A DNA stretch of 64,000 nucleotides from an uncultured Lachnospiraceae bacterium (GCA_910585765.1 CAJUES010000013.1:4103-68102); one strand, 5' to 3'. Shown: positions 7,587 through 17,326, numbered from the stretch's first letter. A program made the numbers and translations. The notes: generated by a model from the letters alone, not told the origin.

Positions 7587-7740
7587 TAAATTAATCATCA
7601 TATAGTTTTAAATACTATGTCATGTATTATCATATTCTACAAGATATCATAAGCCGGAGAGATCAGAGATATCTTCGTTCAGAGATCCCGCGGGGCAGTG
7701 ACCTGTTCCGCAGTCAGAAAAATAAGAGGAGGTTTATATT

Positions 7741-8382
7741 ATGCAGTTAACGATCAGAGAACCCGGAAGTGCGATCACACATTTCATCGCTTGCCTGATG
7801 GCGGCAGTCGCCGCATCGCCGCTCATACTAAAGGCACATGGAGGTATGGCTGCCGCATCGCTTGCCGTCTTCGCCGCGAGCATGATCCTGCTGTACGGGG
7901 CGAGCGCACTCTATCACAGCGTCAATGTCACGGACAGTGTACTGCGCGTGTTTCGCAAGATCGACCACATGATGATCTTCGTGCTGATCGCAGGCTCCTA
8001 CACGCCTGTGTGCCTGATCGTCCTCGGCGGCAGTATGGGATATGCGCTGCTGGCGCTCGTGTGGGGTGTTGCCATCGTCGGAATGCTGGTGAAGGCTCTG
8101 TGGATCACCTGCCCGAAATGGTTCTCATCGATCCTGTATATCGCCATGGGCTGGCTGTGTCTGCTCGTTTTCGGCACGCTGTGGAACACCCTTCCCCACG
8201 CAGCGTTCGGCTGGCTCCTTGCCGGCGGGATCATCTACACGATCGGCGGCGTCATCTATGCGCTGAGGCTCCCTGTATTCAACTCGCTGCACCGGTACTT
8301 TGGCTCGCACGAGATCTTCCATCTCTTCGTCATGGGCGGAAGCATCTGCCACTTTATTTTCATGTACTGTTACGTGGCATGA
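7741..8382 (+). CDS. Hemolysin III family membrane protein (PAQR-like)
   Basis: A 213-aa integral membrane protein of the HlyIII/PAQR superfamily with seven hydrophobic segments. Signature positions are visible: EPGSAITHFIACLMA at the start, ALYHS, RKIDHMMIFVLIAGSYTPVC in the middle, and HEIFHLFVMGGSICHF near the end. These conserved Ser, Asp and His residues form the presumed metal site of PAQR proteins. The bacterial role is poorly defined; the family name comes from a haemolytic phenotype. AGAGGAGG lies 9 bp upstream of ATG. It is convergent with the ABC exporter gene, with 7 bp between the stops. Confidence 0.9.
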   Translation: MQLTIREPGSAITHFIACLMAAVAASPLILKAHGGMAAASLAVFAASMILLYGASALYHSVNVTDSVLRVFRKIDHMMIFVLIAGSYTPVCLIVLGGSMGYALLALVWGVAIVGMLVKALWITCPKWFSSILYIAMGWLCLLVFGTLWNTLPHAAFGWLLAGGIIYTIGGVIYALRLPVFNSLHRYFGSHEIFHLFVMGGSICHFIFMYCYVA

Positions 8383-8389
8383 AGGGCCG

Positions 8390-10195
8390 CTAACTCTGCA
8401 GCACCTTCATGCGGTAGAATGCCCCTCTCAACGCCATCAGTTCCTCGAAAGTGCCGAATTCCACACACCTTCCGTCCGCGATCACCGCGATCCTGTCCGC
8501 GTCGCGGATCGTCGAGAGGCGGTGCGCCACGATGAACGTCGTCCTGCCCTTCACCAGATTGTTGATCGCCTCCTGTATCATCTTCTCCGAGATGCTGTCG
8601 AGCGCGGATGTCGCCTCGTCCAGCACGATGATCTTCGGATCGCGTATGAGCGCCCTGGCGATGGCGATCCGCTGGCGCTGTCCGCCGGACAGCTTGCCGC
8701 CGTGTTCGCCCACCGCCGTGTCGAGCCCTCCCGGAAGGCTCTCCACCAGATCGGTCAGGTTTGCCGCGCGCACCACCTCCGCGAGTTTTGCATCCGTCAC
8801 ATGCCCGCATCCGTAAGTGATATTTTCGCGTATTGTCCCCGAGAACAGGATCGAAGTCTGCGGCACGACAGCCAGATGCTTTCTGTAGCTGCGCAGGTCG
8901 ATCCGGCGCATGTCGTGCCCGTCGAGCAGGACCTGCCCTTCGCCTGCCATGTGAAAACCGATGACCATGTTCAGTATGGTGGACTTCCCGGCACCGGACT
9001 CCCCGACAAGGGCGATCGTCTGCCCCTGCTCGACGCGCAGGTTCAGGTGATCGAGCACCCTGTTCCCACTGTTGTTGTAGCGAAAGCCGACATCCCTGAA
9101 TTCAAAGACACCGTTCACATCCGCCAGCGCATCCTTGCCCTCATTGTGCTCCACGTCCTCCGACAGCAGAACCTCACCGATCGAGTTCACCGACTCGACA
9201 CCCTTGGTGATGATCGGCAGCAGTGTCACGATCGCGGAGACCTGGTTGACCACCGTGGAAAAATAACTCTGATAGAGCGTGATATCGCCCACCTGGATGC
9301 TCCCCTTCACCGCAAGATACCCGGTAAACGCCAGACAGATCACCTGGAAGATCTGAAAGATCGCCCAGCCGACCGAGCCAAACAGCGCCTGCACCACATC
9401 GAGCTGATACCCTTTCTCTGCCACGGCAAAGAGCTGGCTGCTGATCTTTTGCACTTCCTCGTCCTCTAGCGCGTGGGCTCTCGTCACAGGCACAAGCTCC
9501 ACCATCTCCATGACGCGCGCGGAGGTCTCCTCCATCTCTTTTCGAAACTCCCTGTTCTTGTTCTTCATCACATTCCGAAAGGACACCATCGTGACTGCCG
9601 CGATCGGCGCCGCAAACACGAAGAACACGAGAACCGTCTTGCTCTTCGATCCCGTGACGATCAGTGCCACTCCAATGTTCAGGACGATGTTCAGAATGTT
9701 CAAAAACATCTGTGTCGACAGCGTTTCGACCGCCTCGACGTCGCGCATGATTTTCGACTGCAGCCTGCCCGACTGTGTTTCCACATGGTACGATATGGAG
9801 AGCTGCTGCAGCTTGCGCACCAGCGCCTTGCGCAGCCCCGTCTCCACATAGCGCGTCGCCAGACTCTTGTAGGCGGTGTAGAGATAGTTCATGGGCACGT
9901 TGATCACGATGAGCGCACCCTCGAACACCGTGTAAAAGATGATATTGCGGACAGTGGCGGGATTTCCCGACGTCACGTCGTTGATGATGTTCGCCGTCAG
10001 GATCGGCAATACCCACACACAGGCATGTTTGATAAAAAAGCTGACCACCGCCAGCGCGAACTTGTGATAATTTCCCTTGTACAGGGAGATCAGTATCCGC
10101 ATCGGATGCCCCCTGTATCTGCGGTAGCATTCGATGAACCAGCTCTCCGTGTCAATATTTTTTCTCGGCGACATTTTTCTCACAAAATCTTTCAT
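8390..10195 (-). CDS. ABC transporter, fused permease and ATP-binding domains
   Basis: A 601-aa ABCB-type half-exporter working as a dimer in the membrane. Six membrane helices occupy about residues 45-325. The nucleotide-binding domain (about 360-600) shows Walker A GESGAGKST, signature LSGGQRQRIAIARAL and Walker B IIVLDEATSALD. Substrate unknown; the family exports lipids, peptides or drugs. GGGGAGA precedes the ATG. No partner half-transporter is adjacent, so it may be a homodimer. Confidence 0.92.
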   Translation of the reverse strand: MKDFVRKMSPRKNIDTESWFIECYRRYRGHPMRILISLYKGNYHKFALAVVSFFIKHACVWVLPILTANIINDVTSGNPATVRNIIFYTVFEGALIVINVPMNYLYTAYKSLATRYVETGLRKALVRKLQQLSISYHVETQSGRLQSKIMRDVEAVETLSTQMFLNILNIVLNIGVALIVTGSKSKTVLVFFVFAAPIAAVTMVSFRNVMKNKNREFRKEMEETSARVMEMVELVPVTRAHALEDEEVQKISSQLFAVAEKGYQLDVVQALFGSVGWAIFQIFQVICLAFTGYLAVKGSIQVGDITLYQSYFSTVVNQVSAIVTLLPIITKGVESVNSIGEVLLSEDVEHNEGKDALADVNGVFEFRDVGFRYNNSGNRVLDHLNLRVEQGQTIALVGESGAGKSTILNMVIGFHMAGEGQVLLDGHDMRRIDLRSYRKHLAVVPQTSILFSGTIRENITYGCGHVTDAKLAEVVRAANLTDLVESLPGGLDTAVGEHGGKLSGGQRQRIAIARALIRDPKIIVLDEATSALDSISEKMIQEAINNLVKGRTTFIVAHRLSTIRDADRIAVIADGRCVEFGTFEELMALRGAFYRMKVLQS

Positions 10196-10397
10196 CGCAG
10201 TCTCCCCTTTCCCGGTGTCCTCGTTGCGTCCAGCATTTTGACTCCTTTATTATACCGCATCAATCTGTGATTTTCTTCCAGAATATTGTGTGATTGTGTT
10301 GATTTTTTATATTTACATGCTTTCCGGACTTAGGAACTGTCAGTACATAGCACTTAAACAGTGCGCCTGATTTTTGAGTGGTGTTATTGGAGAAAAA

Positions 10398-10453
10398 GAA
10401 AAGCCGCACCAGGAACCCCCGCACATGACTGCGTCCGGCATTCTCTGATGCGG
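10398..10453 (-). terminator. Terminator after the lipoprotein gene
   Basis: On the minus strand GCCGCA and TGCGGC pair (6 bp) around a long loop containing further short pairings, and the stem is followed by TTTTCTTTTTC. It starts about 10 bp after the stop at 10463. Confidence 0.65.
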
Positions 10454-10462
10454 CAGGGCATA

Positions 10463-11554
10463 CTACCCTACATCGATCATATTGTTGTAGTCATTGATCA
10501 GCGACGAGACTCCCGCATCGAAGGAAGTCAGGGAACATCTGCCTGCCATCTGCGTGATCAGCGTGTCATGGTAGTCGAGCTCCTCCCCGTCTTTCACCTT
10601 CTGGAGCACCTCTGTCAGGGAAACTTTCGTGTCCTTGAGATCCCTGATAAAGCTGTCCCACCAGCCGTATTTTGAGATGCCCTCCGCAGCAAGCTTTTCC
10701 TCATCTTTGTCGTACTCAAGCAGCGCGTCCACATTGGCAACAAACTCGTCGTAGAGCGGCTGGATCTTTTCCAGATCCATATCCAGGATATTTTCGTCCC
10801 AGACACCCTGCGCGTACAGCTCGTCCTCGATATCGCCCGCCAGGTCTATAACCCTGTTCATCGCATAGAGGATTTCGTAGCCCTCCGCCTTCATCTGTTC
10901 ATAGGCTTTTTCCTGGCGCTCAGCGGCAACGATATCCAGCTCTGACATGAACGCATCGCTGGCGTCGACATACTCCGCCAGCGCTCCCATCAGCGCTGCG
11001 TGGTACTCCTTTGCCTTCTGGAAGTCATCGTCCAGATACGATTTCATATCCGTGTAGGTCTCGATCTCGTTGAGCGTCGATATGACGGCGCTCAGCGACG
11101 GGTACAGGTTCAGATAGGACTGGTCCAGCGCGGTCTTGTCACGCTTGCCGTCCGCCAGCGCATAGGCATTCCGGGCTTCCTCGATGTCATACTCTGATAA
11201 AGAGTAGCAGTCATAGTAGTCATCGTCCGCATCCAGCAGCGCAAACTCCTCCTGCTCGATATCCACATAATAAAAATAGCGCTCCAGGGAATCGCTGAGC
11301 CTGCCCAGCATGAAATTGTTCACCTCGATGTATGAGTTGTAGAGCTCCTGTTCCTGCTCTTCCTGCTCCTCACTCGACAGCTCCGTCTCTGTCTCTGTCT
11401 CCGTGCTCTCCGGTGTCTCCGGCACGGCTGCAGCGCTGTCCGCCTGATTGTTCTCGATCACGTTCCTGGTGATCGTCGAAACCGCCCCCTGGCAGCCCGT
11501 CACGGAACACGCCATGATCAGCGCCGCCAGCGCAATACTTGTCTTTCTTCTCAT
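10463..11554 (-). CDS. Putative DUF3829-like lipoprotein
   Basis: A 363-aa secreted lipoprotein. The N-terminus MRRKTSIALAALIMACSVTG is a lipoprotein signal peptide with the lipid-anchored Cys at residue 21. A linker very rich in T and E follows, then a mostly helical acidic domain of about 280 residues beginning near YNSYIEVNNFMLGRLSDSLE. This resembles the YiiG/DUF3829 lipoproteins, a tentative assignment. ATG 11554 has AGAGGGAG upstream. It is the last gene of an apparent three-gene unit after the HD-GYP regulator (76 bp gap). Role unknown; possibly an envelope partner of that regulatory pair. Confidence 0.75.
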   Translation of the reverse strand: MRRKTSIALAALIMACSVTGCQGAVSTITRNVIENNQADSAAAVPETPESTETETETELSSEEQEEQEQELYNSYIEVNNFMLGRLSDSLERYFYYVDIEQEEFALLDADDDYYDCYSLSEYDIEEARNAYALADGKRDKTALDQSYLNLYPSLSAVISTLNEIETYTDMKSYLDDDFQKAKEYHAALMGALAEYVDASDAFMSELDIVAAERQEKAYEQMKAEGYEILYAMNRVIDLAGDIEDELYAQGVWDENILDMDLEKIQPLYDEFVANVDALLEYDKDEEKLAAEGISKYGWWDSFIRDLKDTKVSLTEVLQKVKDGEELDYHDTLITQMAGRCSLTSFDAGVSSLINDYNNMIDVG

Positions 11555-11630
11555 TCTCTTCTCCCTCTTGTGTTCTTTTGCCGCAAATATTTGTCTAATG
11601 TCTGTGGCAAGATCTTCCGATAGTTGTTCC

Positions 11631-12734
11631 TTACGTCTCCTCATCAGGGTACATTGACAGCAGGCGTTCGATATCCGTGCGCACCTCCGCAAATGCCTTG
11701 AGCAGTTTGGGGGAGAACGATCCGCTCTGACCGTTGATGATCATCTGGTATGCCTTTTCCGAATCGTACGCCTCCTTGTACACGCGCCTTGAGGTGAGCG
11801 CGTCGTACACGTCCACAAGGGAGACGATCTGCGCCGCGATGCTGATCTCGTCGCCCTTCAACCCGTCGGGGTAGCCCTTTCCGTCGTATTTTTCGTGGTG
11901 GTGTCTGGCGATATCGCAGGCGTAATCGTAGATCGCCCGGTCGTTCAGACAGATCCTATGCTGTATGATCTCCGCACCCTTGGTGGTGTGGGACTTGATC
12001 AGCTCAAACTCATCGGGCGTCAGCTTGCCGGGTTTGAGGATGATGCTGTCCGAGATCGCGATCTTACCGATATCGTGCAGCGAGGACGCCCAGCCGATCT
12101 GCGCCAGCTTTTCGGGGGTTAGCCCGTACTCGGGAAACAGCTTCATGACACTGTTTCCGAGACAGAGGGCATACTCCCGGATCCTTTTGATGTGCTGCTT
12201 GGATTCCATATTTCGAAATTCCACAATGTTGCTGAGGGAATCGATCAGTATCTCGTTGATATGGTTGATCTTCTTTGCCTGCTGTTTCAGGACACTGTTC
12301 TGCTTCTGGATGTTGATGTTCTGTTTCTTGACCATCATCTCGAGCTGCATCTTGTACTGAAACCAGCCGATCGCATTGCGGACTACCTGCTTCACGACGT
12401 CGGGCTGGTAGGGCTTTGTGATGTAGCTGACGATCCCGTACTCATAGCCCTTTCGCTCCACCTCGTGGGAGTTGTCACCCGTGATCATAATGAACGGGAT
12501 CCTGTTGAGGATCGATTTGTCCTTCAGGTGCTCAAGCACGGTGAAGCCGTCCATCACAGGCATCAGATTGTCGAGCAGGACGACTGCGATGGAGGCGATA
12601 TGGTCCTTTAGGAGCGCTATGCCCTGTCTTCCGTTTTCAGCCTCCAGGATCTTATACTCTGACCGGAACAGCTCGACTAAGATCTCCCGGTCGATTGCGT
12701 TGTCTTCAAAAATTAAAATAGTATCACGATTCAT
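11631..12734 (-). CDS. Response regulator with HD-GYP phosphodiesterase domain
   Basis: Cytoplasmic two-domain regulator, 367 aa. The receiver domain (about 1-125) has the acidic pair in IFEDNAIDRE, phosphoacceptor Asp55 in LLDNLMP and the Lys in ITKPYQPD. A helical linker follows, then an HD-GYP domain (about 175-360) with SLHDIGKIA, HHHEKYDGKGYPDG and SLVDVYDALTS. HD-GYP proteins hydrolyse cyclic di-GMP, and the metal-binding HD and GYP motifs are intact. Phosphorylation presumably controls the activity. No histidine kinase lies beside it. It sits between the FapA-like gene (72 bp upstream) and the lipoprotein gene. Confidence 0.93.
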   Translation of the reverse strand: MNRDTILIFEDNAIDREILVELFRSEYKILEAENGRQGIALLKDHIASIAVVLLDNLMPVMDGFTVLEHLKDKSILNRIPFIMITGDNSHEVERKGYEYGIVSYITKPYQPDVVKQVVRNAIGWFQYKMQLEMMVKKQNINIQKQNSVLKQQAKKINHINEILIDSLSNIVEFRNMESKQHIKRIREYALCLGNSVMKLFPEYGLTPEKLAQIGWASSLHDIGKIAISDSIILKPGKLTPDEFELIKSHTTKGAEIIQHRICLNDRAIYDYACDIARHHHEKYDGKGYPDGLKGDEISIAAQIVSLVDVYDALTSRRVYKEAYDSEKAYQMIINGQSGSFSPKLLKAFAEVRTDIERLLSMYPDEET

Positions 12735-12806
12735 GATTTTACCATACTTTCTATAAATTTTTTGGCACTATGACGATACCGAATGGTACTGGATATTGTC
12801 GTGCGC

Positions 12807-14900
12807 TCACAGCCCCACCATGACAACCTGCTTGTTCCGGAGTTTGAAGACCACCCTTCTCACCTCCGACGGCAGGAGGTATGAGATGCCGTTGATCGTG
12901 ATCGAGCTGCCCTCGTATGCCCTGCCCCTGACTCGTATGGGTTCCTTCATCGTCTGCTCCGTCAGGTTGGCGAGCTTTGCCGACTCGCCGTCGAGCTCCG
13001 CCAGTGCATGTGTCTTGACCTCGATCGCGGCAAAGACCTTGCGCTGCTGGTCCTCCGGAACCTCCCTGCCGGAGGCGCACAGCCTGCGGATCTTTCTGCG
13101 CATCTTCTCCAGCGCATCCAGCTCCTCGAGGAGCTGTTCCCTGTCTGCCGCATACTTTGCCTGCACTTTTGCGTACAGTTCATTCCTGCCGATATCCAGA
13201 ACGGTCTTCAGGTGCAGTCTGTTTCCGAGATTGTATGTGTCAACACCCTTGATGGCACAGATCTTTCCGCCCAGCAGGCTCGCCTTGTTCCCGGACACGA
13301 TCACCCTGCCCCTGGTGTTGATGTTGCTGTTCATGATGTAATTTGCCTTGACGTCGCCGCCCGCCTCGATGTTTGCCGCCTCGAAGAAACTTCCCGAGAC
13401 CTCGCCGCCCGCCTCGATAAAGCAGTCATTCTTGGAGCAGCTGCCCTTTTTGATCATGATATTCCCACCGGCGATGAGCTGCGCGGTCTCGACGTTGTGC
13501 TCGATGATGATATCCCCTGTCGCCTTGATGTAGCCGCCGGAGTAGATGCTGCCGATCACATGGACGGAGCCGTCCACTTCCAGCCTGCCGGTGACGGCGG
13601 TGACATCCTCGCGCACGACCAGCATGTTGGTGATGAGGATGCGCCCGCCGATAAACTCAAACTTTCCGTTCATCCTGGAGATGTAGGTCACGCCGTCCGG
13701 GGCGATGGTAAACCCGACACCGCGCAGCGGTTTCTTGTCGGCGCCATTCTCCGCGTGGATGGACTCACCGTAGATATTTGTTCCGGTGGAACCCTGCTGG
13801 GCAGGATGGTATACCACGATCTTCTCGCCCTCGTCTACCATCTCAAACGCCTCGATATTGACGTAGTCGACACCCCCATCCGGAAGCGGCGCGGGGATGC
13901 GTGGCAGGTCGAGCCGCACGAAGAACTCAAACCACCCGTCCTGTCCCTTGCTGGCGGGAATCCCCTCCGCTATGAGCACTTTCTCGTTCATCCGTCTCTT
14001 GTCGATCAGATCGTCTATGGCGTCATGCCGGATGCCATAGACGATCCCCCGCTGTTCCAGATCGTGGTAGATATCCTCCTTCATGACGGCATTTCCCGGA
14101 ACCCACGGAATGTAGGCGAACGCCTTGTTGCCGTTCTCCTCCACGGAGATGACGAATTCCTTCTTGTCCAGGGTGTCAAATATCGACTTTTTGGCGTTCC
14201 TTTTCTCGGTGCCGCCTGCTCCGCTCGTCTTCTTGCTGCTGATGAGCGCGCGCCGCTTCTCTTTCATGTCCGTCGCAGAATAGACCAGGCTGCTGTAGGC
14301 TGACACATCCAGACCGGACTCCAGCCCCAGTCGGATCTCGCGCATCTGGGCATGGCTGTACAAGTGGTTTGCATAGCGGGAGACATCGAGTTTTTTCTCC
14401 AGTCCCAGACGGATCTCCTGCATCTGCATCCAGTTGTACTGTCTGTCAAAATAGGGCGTGATGTCCAGATGCTCGCACAGTCCGAACCGGACTTCACGGA
14501 TCTGCGGCGCACACATGCCCTCCCACAGCCATTTGTCGATCGGCAGACGGTTCAGAAGCGCCAGGCGGATCTCTTTTAAGTCGTCATCCACAAAACCTTT
14601 GTCGATGTAGGGGCGCAGATCGATGCCCGCGCAGAGCCCCAGGCGGACCTGCCGCATGGTCTCGTAGTTGTGGGAGGGATCGGCATAGAAGGCGGCGTCT
14701 ACCTTGTCCTTGAGCCCCAGACGGATCTGTTCCATCTGCAGCCAGTTAAATTCCGGGTTGGCGTAGAGGGAGACGTCCAGCCCCTGCTCAATGCCAAGCT
14801 TGATCTCCTGATCCTGCGCTTTCTGGTATTCGTCATTCTCCATCATGGGAAAATGCAGTTCCAGCTGTTTGTTAGAATCTAAATTTTCCATATCTGTCAC
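12807..14900 (-). CDS. FapA family (DUF342) protein with seven N-terminal 26-aa repeats
   Basis: A 697-aa cytoplasmic protein. Residues 31-212 are seven exact-length 26-residue repeats with a consensus like QEIRLGLEKGLDVSxYAxxx, followed by about six residues ending in M. The rest matches FapA/DUF342 proteins: a wing domain, then a beta-helix of short turns with GG or NG (about 390-580; for example GGRILITNMLVVREDVTAV, SGGYIKATGDIIIEHNV, EAGGDVKANYIMNSNI), then a coiled coil (about 600-660). FapA proteins occur in polymer, flagellar or biofilm settings, but the molecular function is not settled. The GTG start at 14900 has AAGGAG 7 bp upstream. It is the first gene of a likely operon with the HD-GYP regulator. 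Confidence 0.85.
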   Translation of the reverse strand: MTDMENLDSNKQLELHFPMMENDEYQKAQDQEIKLGIEQGLDVSLYANPEFNWLQMEQIRLGLKDKVDAAFYADPSHNYETMRQVRLGLCAGIDLRPYIDKGFVDDDLKEIRLALLNRLPIDKWLWEGMCAPQIREVRFGLCEHLDITPYFDRQYNWMQMQEIRLGLEKKLDVSRYANHLYSHAQMREIRLGLESGLDVSAYSSLVYSATDMKEKRRALISSKKTSGAGGTEKRNAKKSIFDTLDKKEFVISVEENGNKAFAYIPWVPGNAVMKEDIYHDLEQRGIVYGIRHDAIDDLIDKRRMNEKVLIAEGIPASKGQDGWFEFFVRLDLPRIPAPLPDGGVDYVNIEAFEMVDEGEKIVVYHPAQQGSTGTNIYGESIHAENGADKKPLRGVGFTIAPDGVTYISRMNGKFEFIGGRILITNMLVVREDVTAVTGRLEVDGSVHVIGSIYSGGYIKATGDIIIEHNVETAQLIAGGNIMIKKGSCSKNDCFIEAGGEVSGSFFEAANIEAGGDVKANYIMNSNINTRGRVIVSGNKASLLGGKICAIKGVDTYNLGNRLHLKTVLDIGRNELYAKVQAKYAADREQLLEELDALEKMRRKIRRLCASGREVPEDQQRKVFAAIEVKTHALAELDGESAKLANLTEQTMKEPIRVRGRAYEGSSITINGISYLLPSEVRRVVFKLRNKQVVMVGL

Positions 14901-15060
14901 GATTCACTCCTTCGGCATGATTTGCTTCCGCCCCCGGTTTTTGTCTCTCCTGTGCCGACATGTCTACCGCTCGGCTGCCTACCGGGAGCGGAGTGTAATA
15001 ATTATTAATTGTACCATGAGTGGCGCAGAAAGTCTACTGGATATTATAGCCTTGAACACA

Positions 15061-15088
15061 CAAAGACCACCGGGATCGGTGGTCTTTG
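15061..15088 (-). terminator. Terminator hairpin after the DUF4367-like anti-sigma gene
   Basis: Perfect 11-bp stem CAAAGACCACC/GGTGGTCTTTG with a 6-nt loop, 20 bp past the stop at 15108. The T-run is short (CTTTG within the stem), so efficiency is uncertain. Confidence 0.65.
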
Positions 15089-15107
15089 CCGTATATACTA
15101 TTCTGTT

Positions 15108-16598
15108 TTATTCGCCGCCCTGCTGCCGGATATCCACATACCCGATCCCGGCCGGATCGATCTCATATGCGCCGCCGTGTGTGTCAAGGTTCAGATACAG
15201 GCAGTCCAGCTCCTCCTCCGGCACCAGCCATGCCATGTGCACGGTCGCCGTCTCACCCGCCTTTAAGTTCGTGATATAATTGTTGTGCCGCTCGCCGCCG
15301 TGCACGTCATAATACCACATTTCCCCGTAGCGCGCCGCCCCCCTGGGCACCGCCTCGTCCCACTCGGCGTCCTCGCAGGGCGCATTTCCCCTGTATAGTT
15401 CCATCTGTCCGCCGCGCTCTATGATCTTCATCAGACTTCCAAAAAACAGGACTTCGTCCAGCTCCTCACTTCCGGTATTGGTGTACTCCACTGTGACATA
15501 GACGAGCTTCTGCGGCACTTCGCGGCTGCAGACCACCTCATTCAGGGAATTGATGCCGTCCCCGTACCTGACATAATCGATCCTTGCCGGGCGCAGTTTC
15601 CCCGACGCGTCCGTCTCCTTTCGCAGATCCTCCTTCCCGTCGCTGTCGAGCACGGACTCGTCGAGCAGACTGACGTTGTCGCTGACCTGCACATCCGTCA
15701 CCTTGACCGCCACATTGCCAAGTCCCCTCCAGTCGTCCTTTGGCGCTGCGACAAACGATTCCCCTATGGCATGTATATCCGCCATCTCGGACTTCGGGAC
15801 GGGTTCGGGAGGATTCCAGTCGACAGCTGTCTCGCTGCGCGATGCCAGGTACACACTCCACTCATATGCGTGTACGATATCCTGCGCGCTTTCATCATCG
15901 ACGGGCTCTAAGCGGATCCCCTCCGCGATCTTGAGCACGTCCTCCCGCGACACATCCGACGCCGCGTACATTTCCATCACATAGTGCACATCCGTATACG
16001 CCACGTACATGCGCTGATTGAATGATACCTCCTCGTCCTCCCCGCCATGCAGCCGGAAATAGACGCCCTCGTGACCGCCGACGCTGACATGCTCCGACTC
16101 CCTGACATCCGTGGTCAGCATCTCAAACTGCGCATCGCCCGTGTCCATCTTGTAGAAAGTGACCGACACACCGCCTTTGTACAGGTTGTCCGCATAGCTG
16201 TACTTGCCGTCCCCCACATCGACCATGCCCTCCGGCAGATAGGAGACCGTCATCCTGACATCGCTGATATCAGAAACCGCCTGTGTCTGTTCTCCGGCTG
16301 CCGCACCGCTCCTGCCAGGATCACTGGCATCGGTGCCGATGCTGGTATTCATCGCGTACTTCCCCACCGGCTCGATGCGCATTTTATATACGATGCCTGC
16401 AAACACGGTCGTGCCGAGCAGCATCGTCGCTGCCAGCGCAGCGATGATCGTTTTTTTCGCCATATGTTTTCTTCTCCTTCCCTGTGACACGGTGTCCACC
16501 TGCCGCTGTACTTCGCTCTCCACCATCCGTCTCAGCTCCGCCGGCATCTCGGGAAAGTCCTGTCTCAGATCCTCTATTCTTATCTCTCGCTGTTTCAT
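15108..16598 (-). CDS. Putative transmembrane anti-sigma factor with DUF4367-like domain
   Basis: A 496-aa single-pass membrane protein. A short cytoplasmic N-terminus (about 1-48) is followed by one membrane segment (IIAALAATMLLGTTVFAGIV). The extracellular part has a DUF4367-like module (about 115-235, MTVSYLPEGMVDVGDGKYSY) and a C-terminal beta-rich domain with KAGETATVHMAWLVPEEEL. Overlapping start and stop codons (ATGA) with the sigma factor gene mark translational coupling, the usual layout for an ECF sigma and its membrane-bound regulator. It presumably holds the sigma factor until an envelope signal is sensed. Confidence 0.8.
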   Translation of the reverse strand: MKQREIRIEDLRQDFPEMPAELRRMVESEVQRQVDTVSQGRRRKHMAKKTIIAALAATMLLGTTVFAGIVYKMRIEPVGKYAMNTSIGTDASDPGRSGAAAGEQTQAVSDISDVRMTVSYLPEGMVDVGDGKYSYADNLYKGGVSVTFYKMDTGDAQFEMLTTDVRESEHVSVGGHEGVYFRLHGGEDEEVSFNQRMYVAYTDVHYVMEMYAASDVSREDVLKIAEGIRLEPVDDESAQDIVHAYEWSVYLASRSETAVDWNPPEPVPKSEMADIHAIGESFVAAPKDDWRGLGNVAVKVTDVQVSDNVSLLDESVLDSDGKEDLRKETDASGKLRPARIDYVRYGDGINSLNEVVCSREVPQKLVYVTVEYTNTGSEELDEVLFFGSLMKIIERGGQMELYRGNAPCEDAEWDEAVPRGAARYGEMWYYDVHGGERHNNYITNLKAGETATVHMAWLVPEEELDCLYLNLDTHGGAYEIDPAGIGYVDIRQQGGE

Positions 16599-17059
16599 CC
16601 TGCAAGCTCCTTTCTCATCTTATCCCGCGCCCGCGCAAGACGATTCTTCACCGCGCTCTCCGTCGTGTCCATGAGTGCCGCGATCTCCCTGACGCTGTAC
16701 CCTTCCATGTAATAGAGCGTGACCGTGAGCCGTATCTCCTCCGCAAGATGGCTGAGCGCCCGGTACAGATCCGTGTAGTCTGTCCGCTCTGCTGCCTCCT
16801 CCACCATGCTGCAGTCCTCGATGGGCACAAACTTCTTCTCCCGCCGCATGATGGCATAACACTCATTGATCACGATGCGGACCAGCCAGGTCTTGGCGTA
16901 CGCGTCCTTGCGGAGTGTCTCAAACGATGCGAACGCTTTCACGATCGCCTCCTGTATGGCGTCCGCGCAGTCCGCATCGCTGCGCAGCAGCGTCTTTGCC
17001 ACATGGTACATCGTGTCCTCCGATGCGATGATCAAATTTCCCAATTGTTCTTTTGTCAT
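16595..17059 (-). CDS. RNA polymerase ECF-type sigma factor
   Basis: A 154-aa sigma-70 family protein with region 2 (about 10-75, ADCADAIQEAIVKAFASFET, then AKTWLVRIVINECY) and region 4 (about 100-150, YYMEGYSVREIAALMDTTE, VKNRLARARDKMRKEL). It directs RNA polymerase to a stress-type regulon. Its stop overlaps the start of the membrane regulator. Its leader carries an ECF-like promoter (17233-17263) and a hairpin that match those of the second ECF operon at 61.7 kb, consistent with autoregulation. GGAAAGGAAA lies before the start. Confidence 0.92.
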   Translation of the reverse strand: MTKEQLGNLIIASEDTMYHVAKTLLRSDADCADAIQEAIVKAFASFETLRKDAYAKTWLVRIVINECYAIMRREKKFVPIEDCSMVEEAAERTDYTDLYRALSHLAEEIRLTVTLYYMEGYSVREIAALMDTTESAVKNRLARARDKMRKELAG

Positions 17060-17203
17060 AGTTTCCTTTCCGCCGGCTTTCTTTTAAATTATATAATTGT
17101 CTTATATAACTGTTTCCATAGACAATTGTTTCTACAATAAACTGTCATAATTATCATAACATATAACGGTCCGTTTTATGATCCTGTGCGCACTGACCCT
17201 GGC

Positions 17204-17263
17204 GGAGCAGTGTTCCTCCTGCCCCTTACACTTATTAGATGCACTGCGGCAGCGATCGGTCTC
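17204..17263 (-). promoter_or_regulatory. Candidate ECF promoter plus leader hairpin of the first sigma operon
   Basis: Minus strand: GAGAC (17259-17263), 18 bp, ATCTAATA (17233-17240), then a hairpin GGGGCAG/CTGCTCC (17219-17225 with 17204-17210). The same order and spacing occur at 61725-61807 (GGGAC, 18 bp, GTCTAATA, hairpin GGAGCAGTA/TACTGCTCC). The leader to the sigma start is about 170 nt and also holds AT-rich inverted repeats around ACAATTGT. The 340-bp gap otherwise has no coding frame. Confidence 0.55.
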
Positions 17264-17326
17264 ACTTTTATTCAGAAATTGTGGTTCAAAAATATTGATT
17301 CACATATTTATTCAGCGCAAATATAT

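Noticed and set aside
10330..10352. Third M1 MITE end (TTAGGAACTGTCAGTACATAG)
   Set aside because: One end resembles the terminal repeat with its TTA, but no partner end was found within 250 bp, so it may be chance or a remnant.
16047..16487. Long plus-strand frames antisense to the DUF4367-like gene and to mfd, MCP and others
   Set aside because: High-GC shadow frames with no ribosome binding sites or family motifs; the opposite strand has clear genes.
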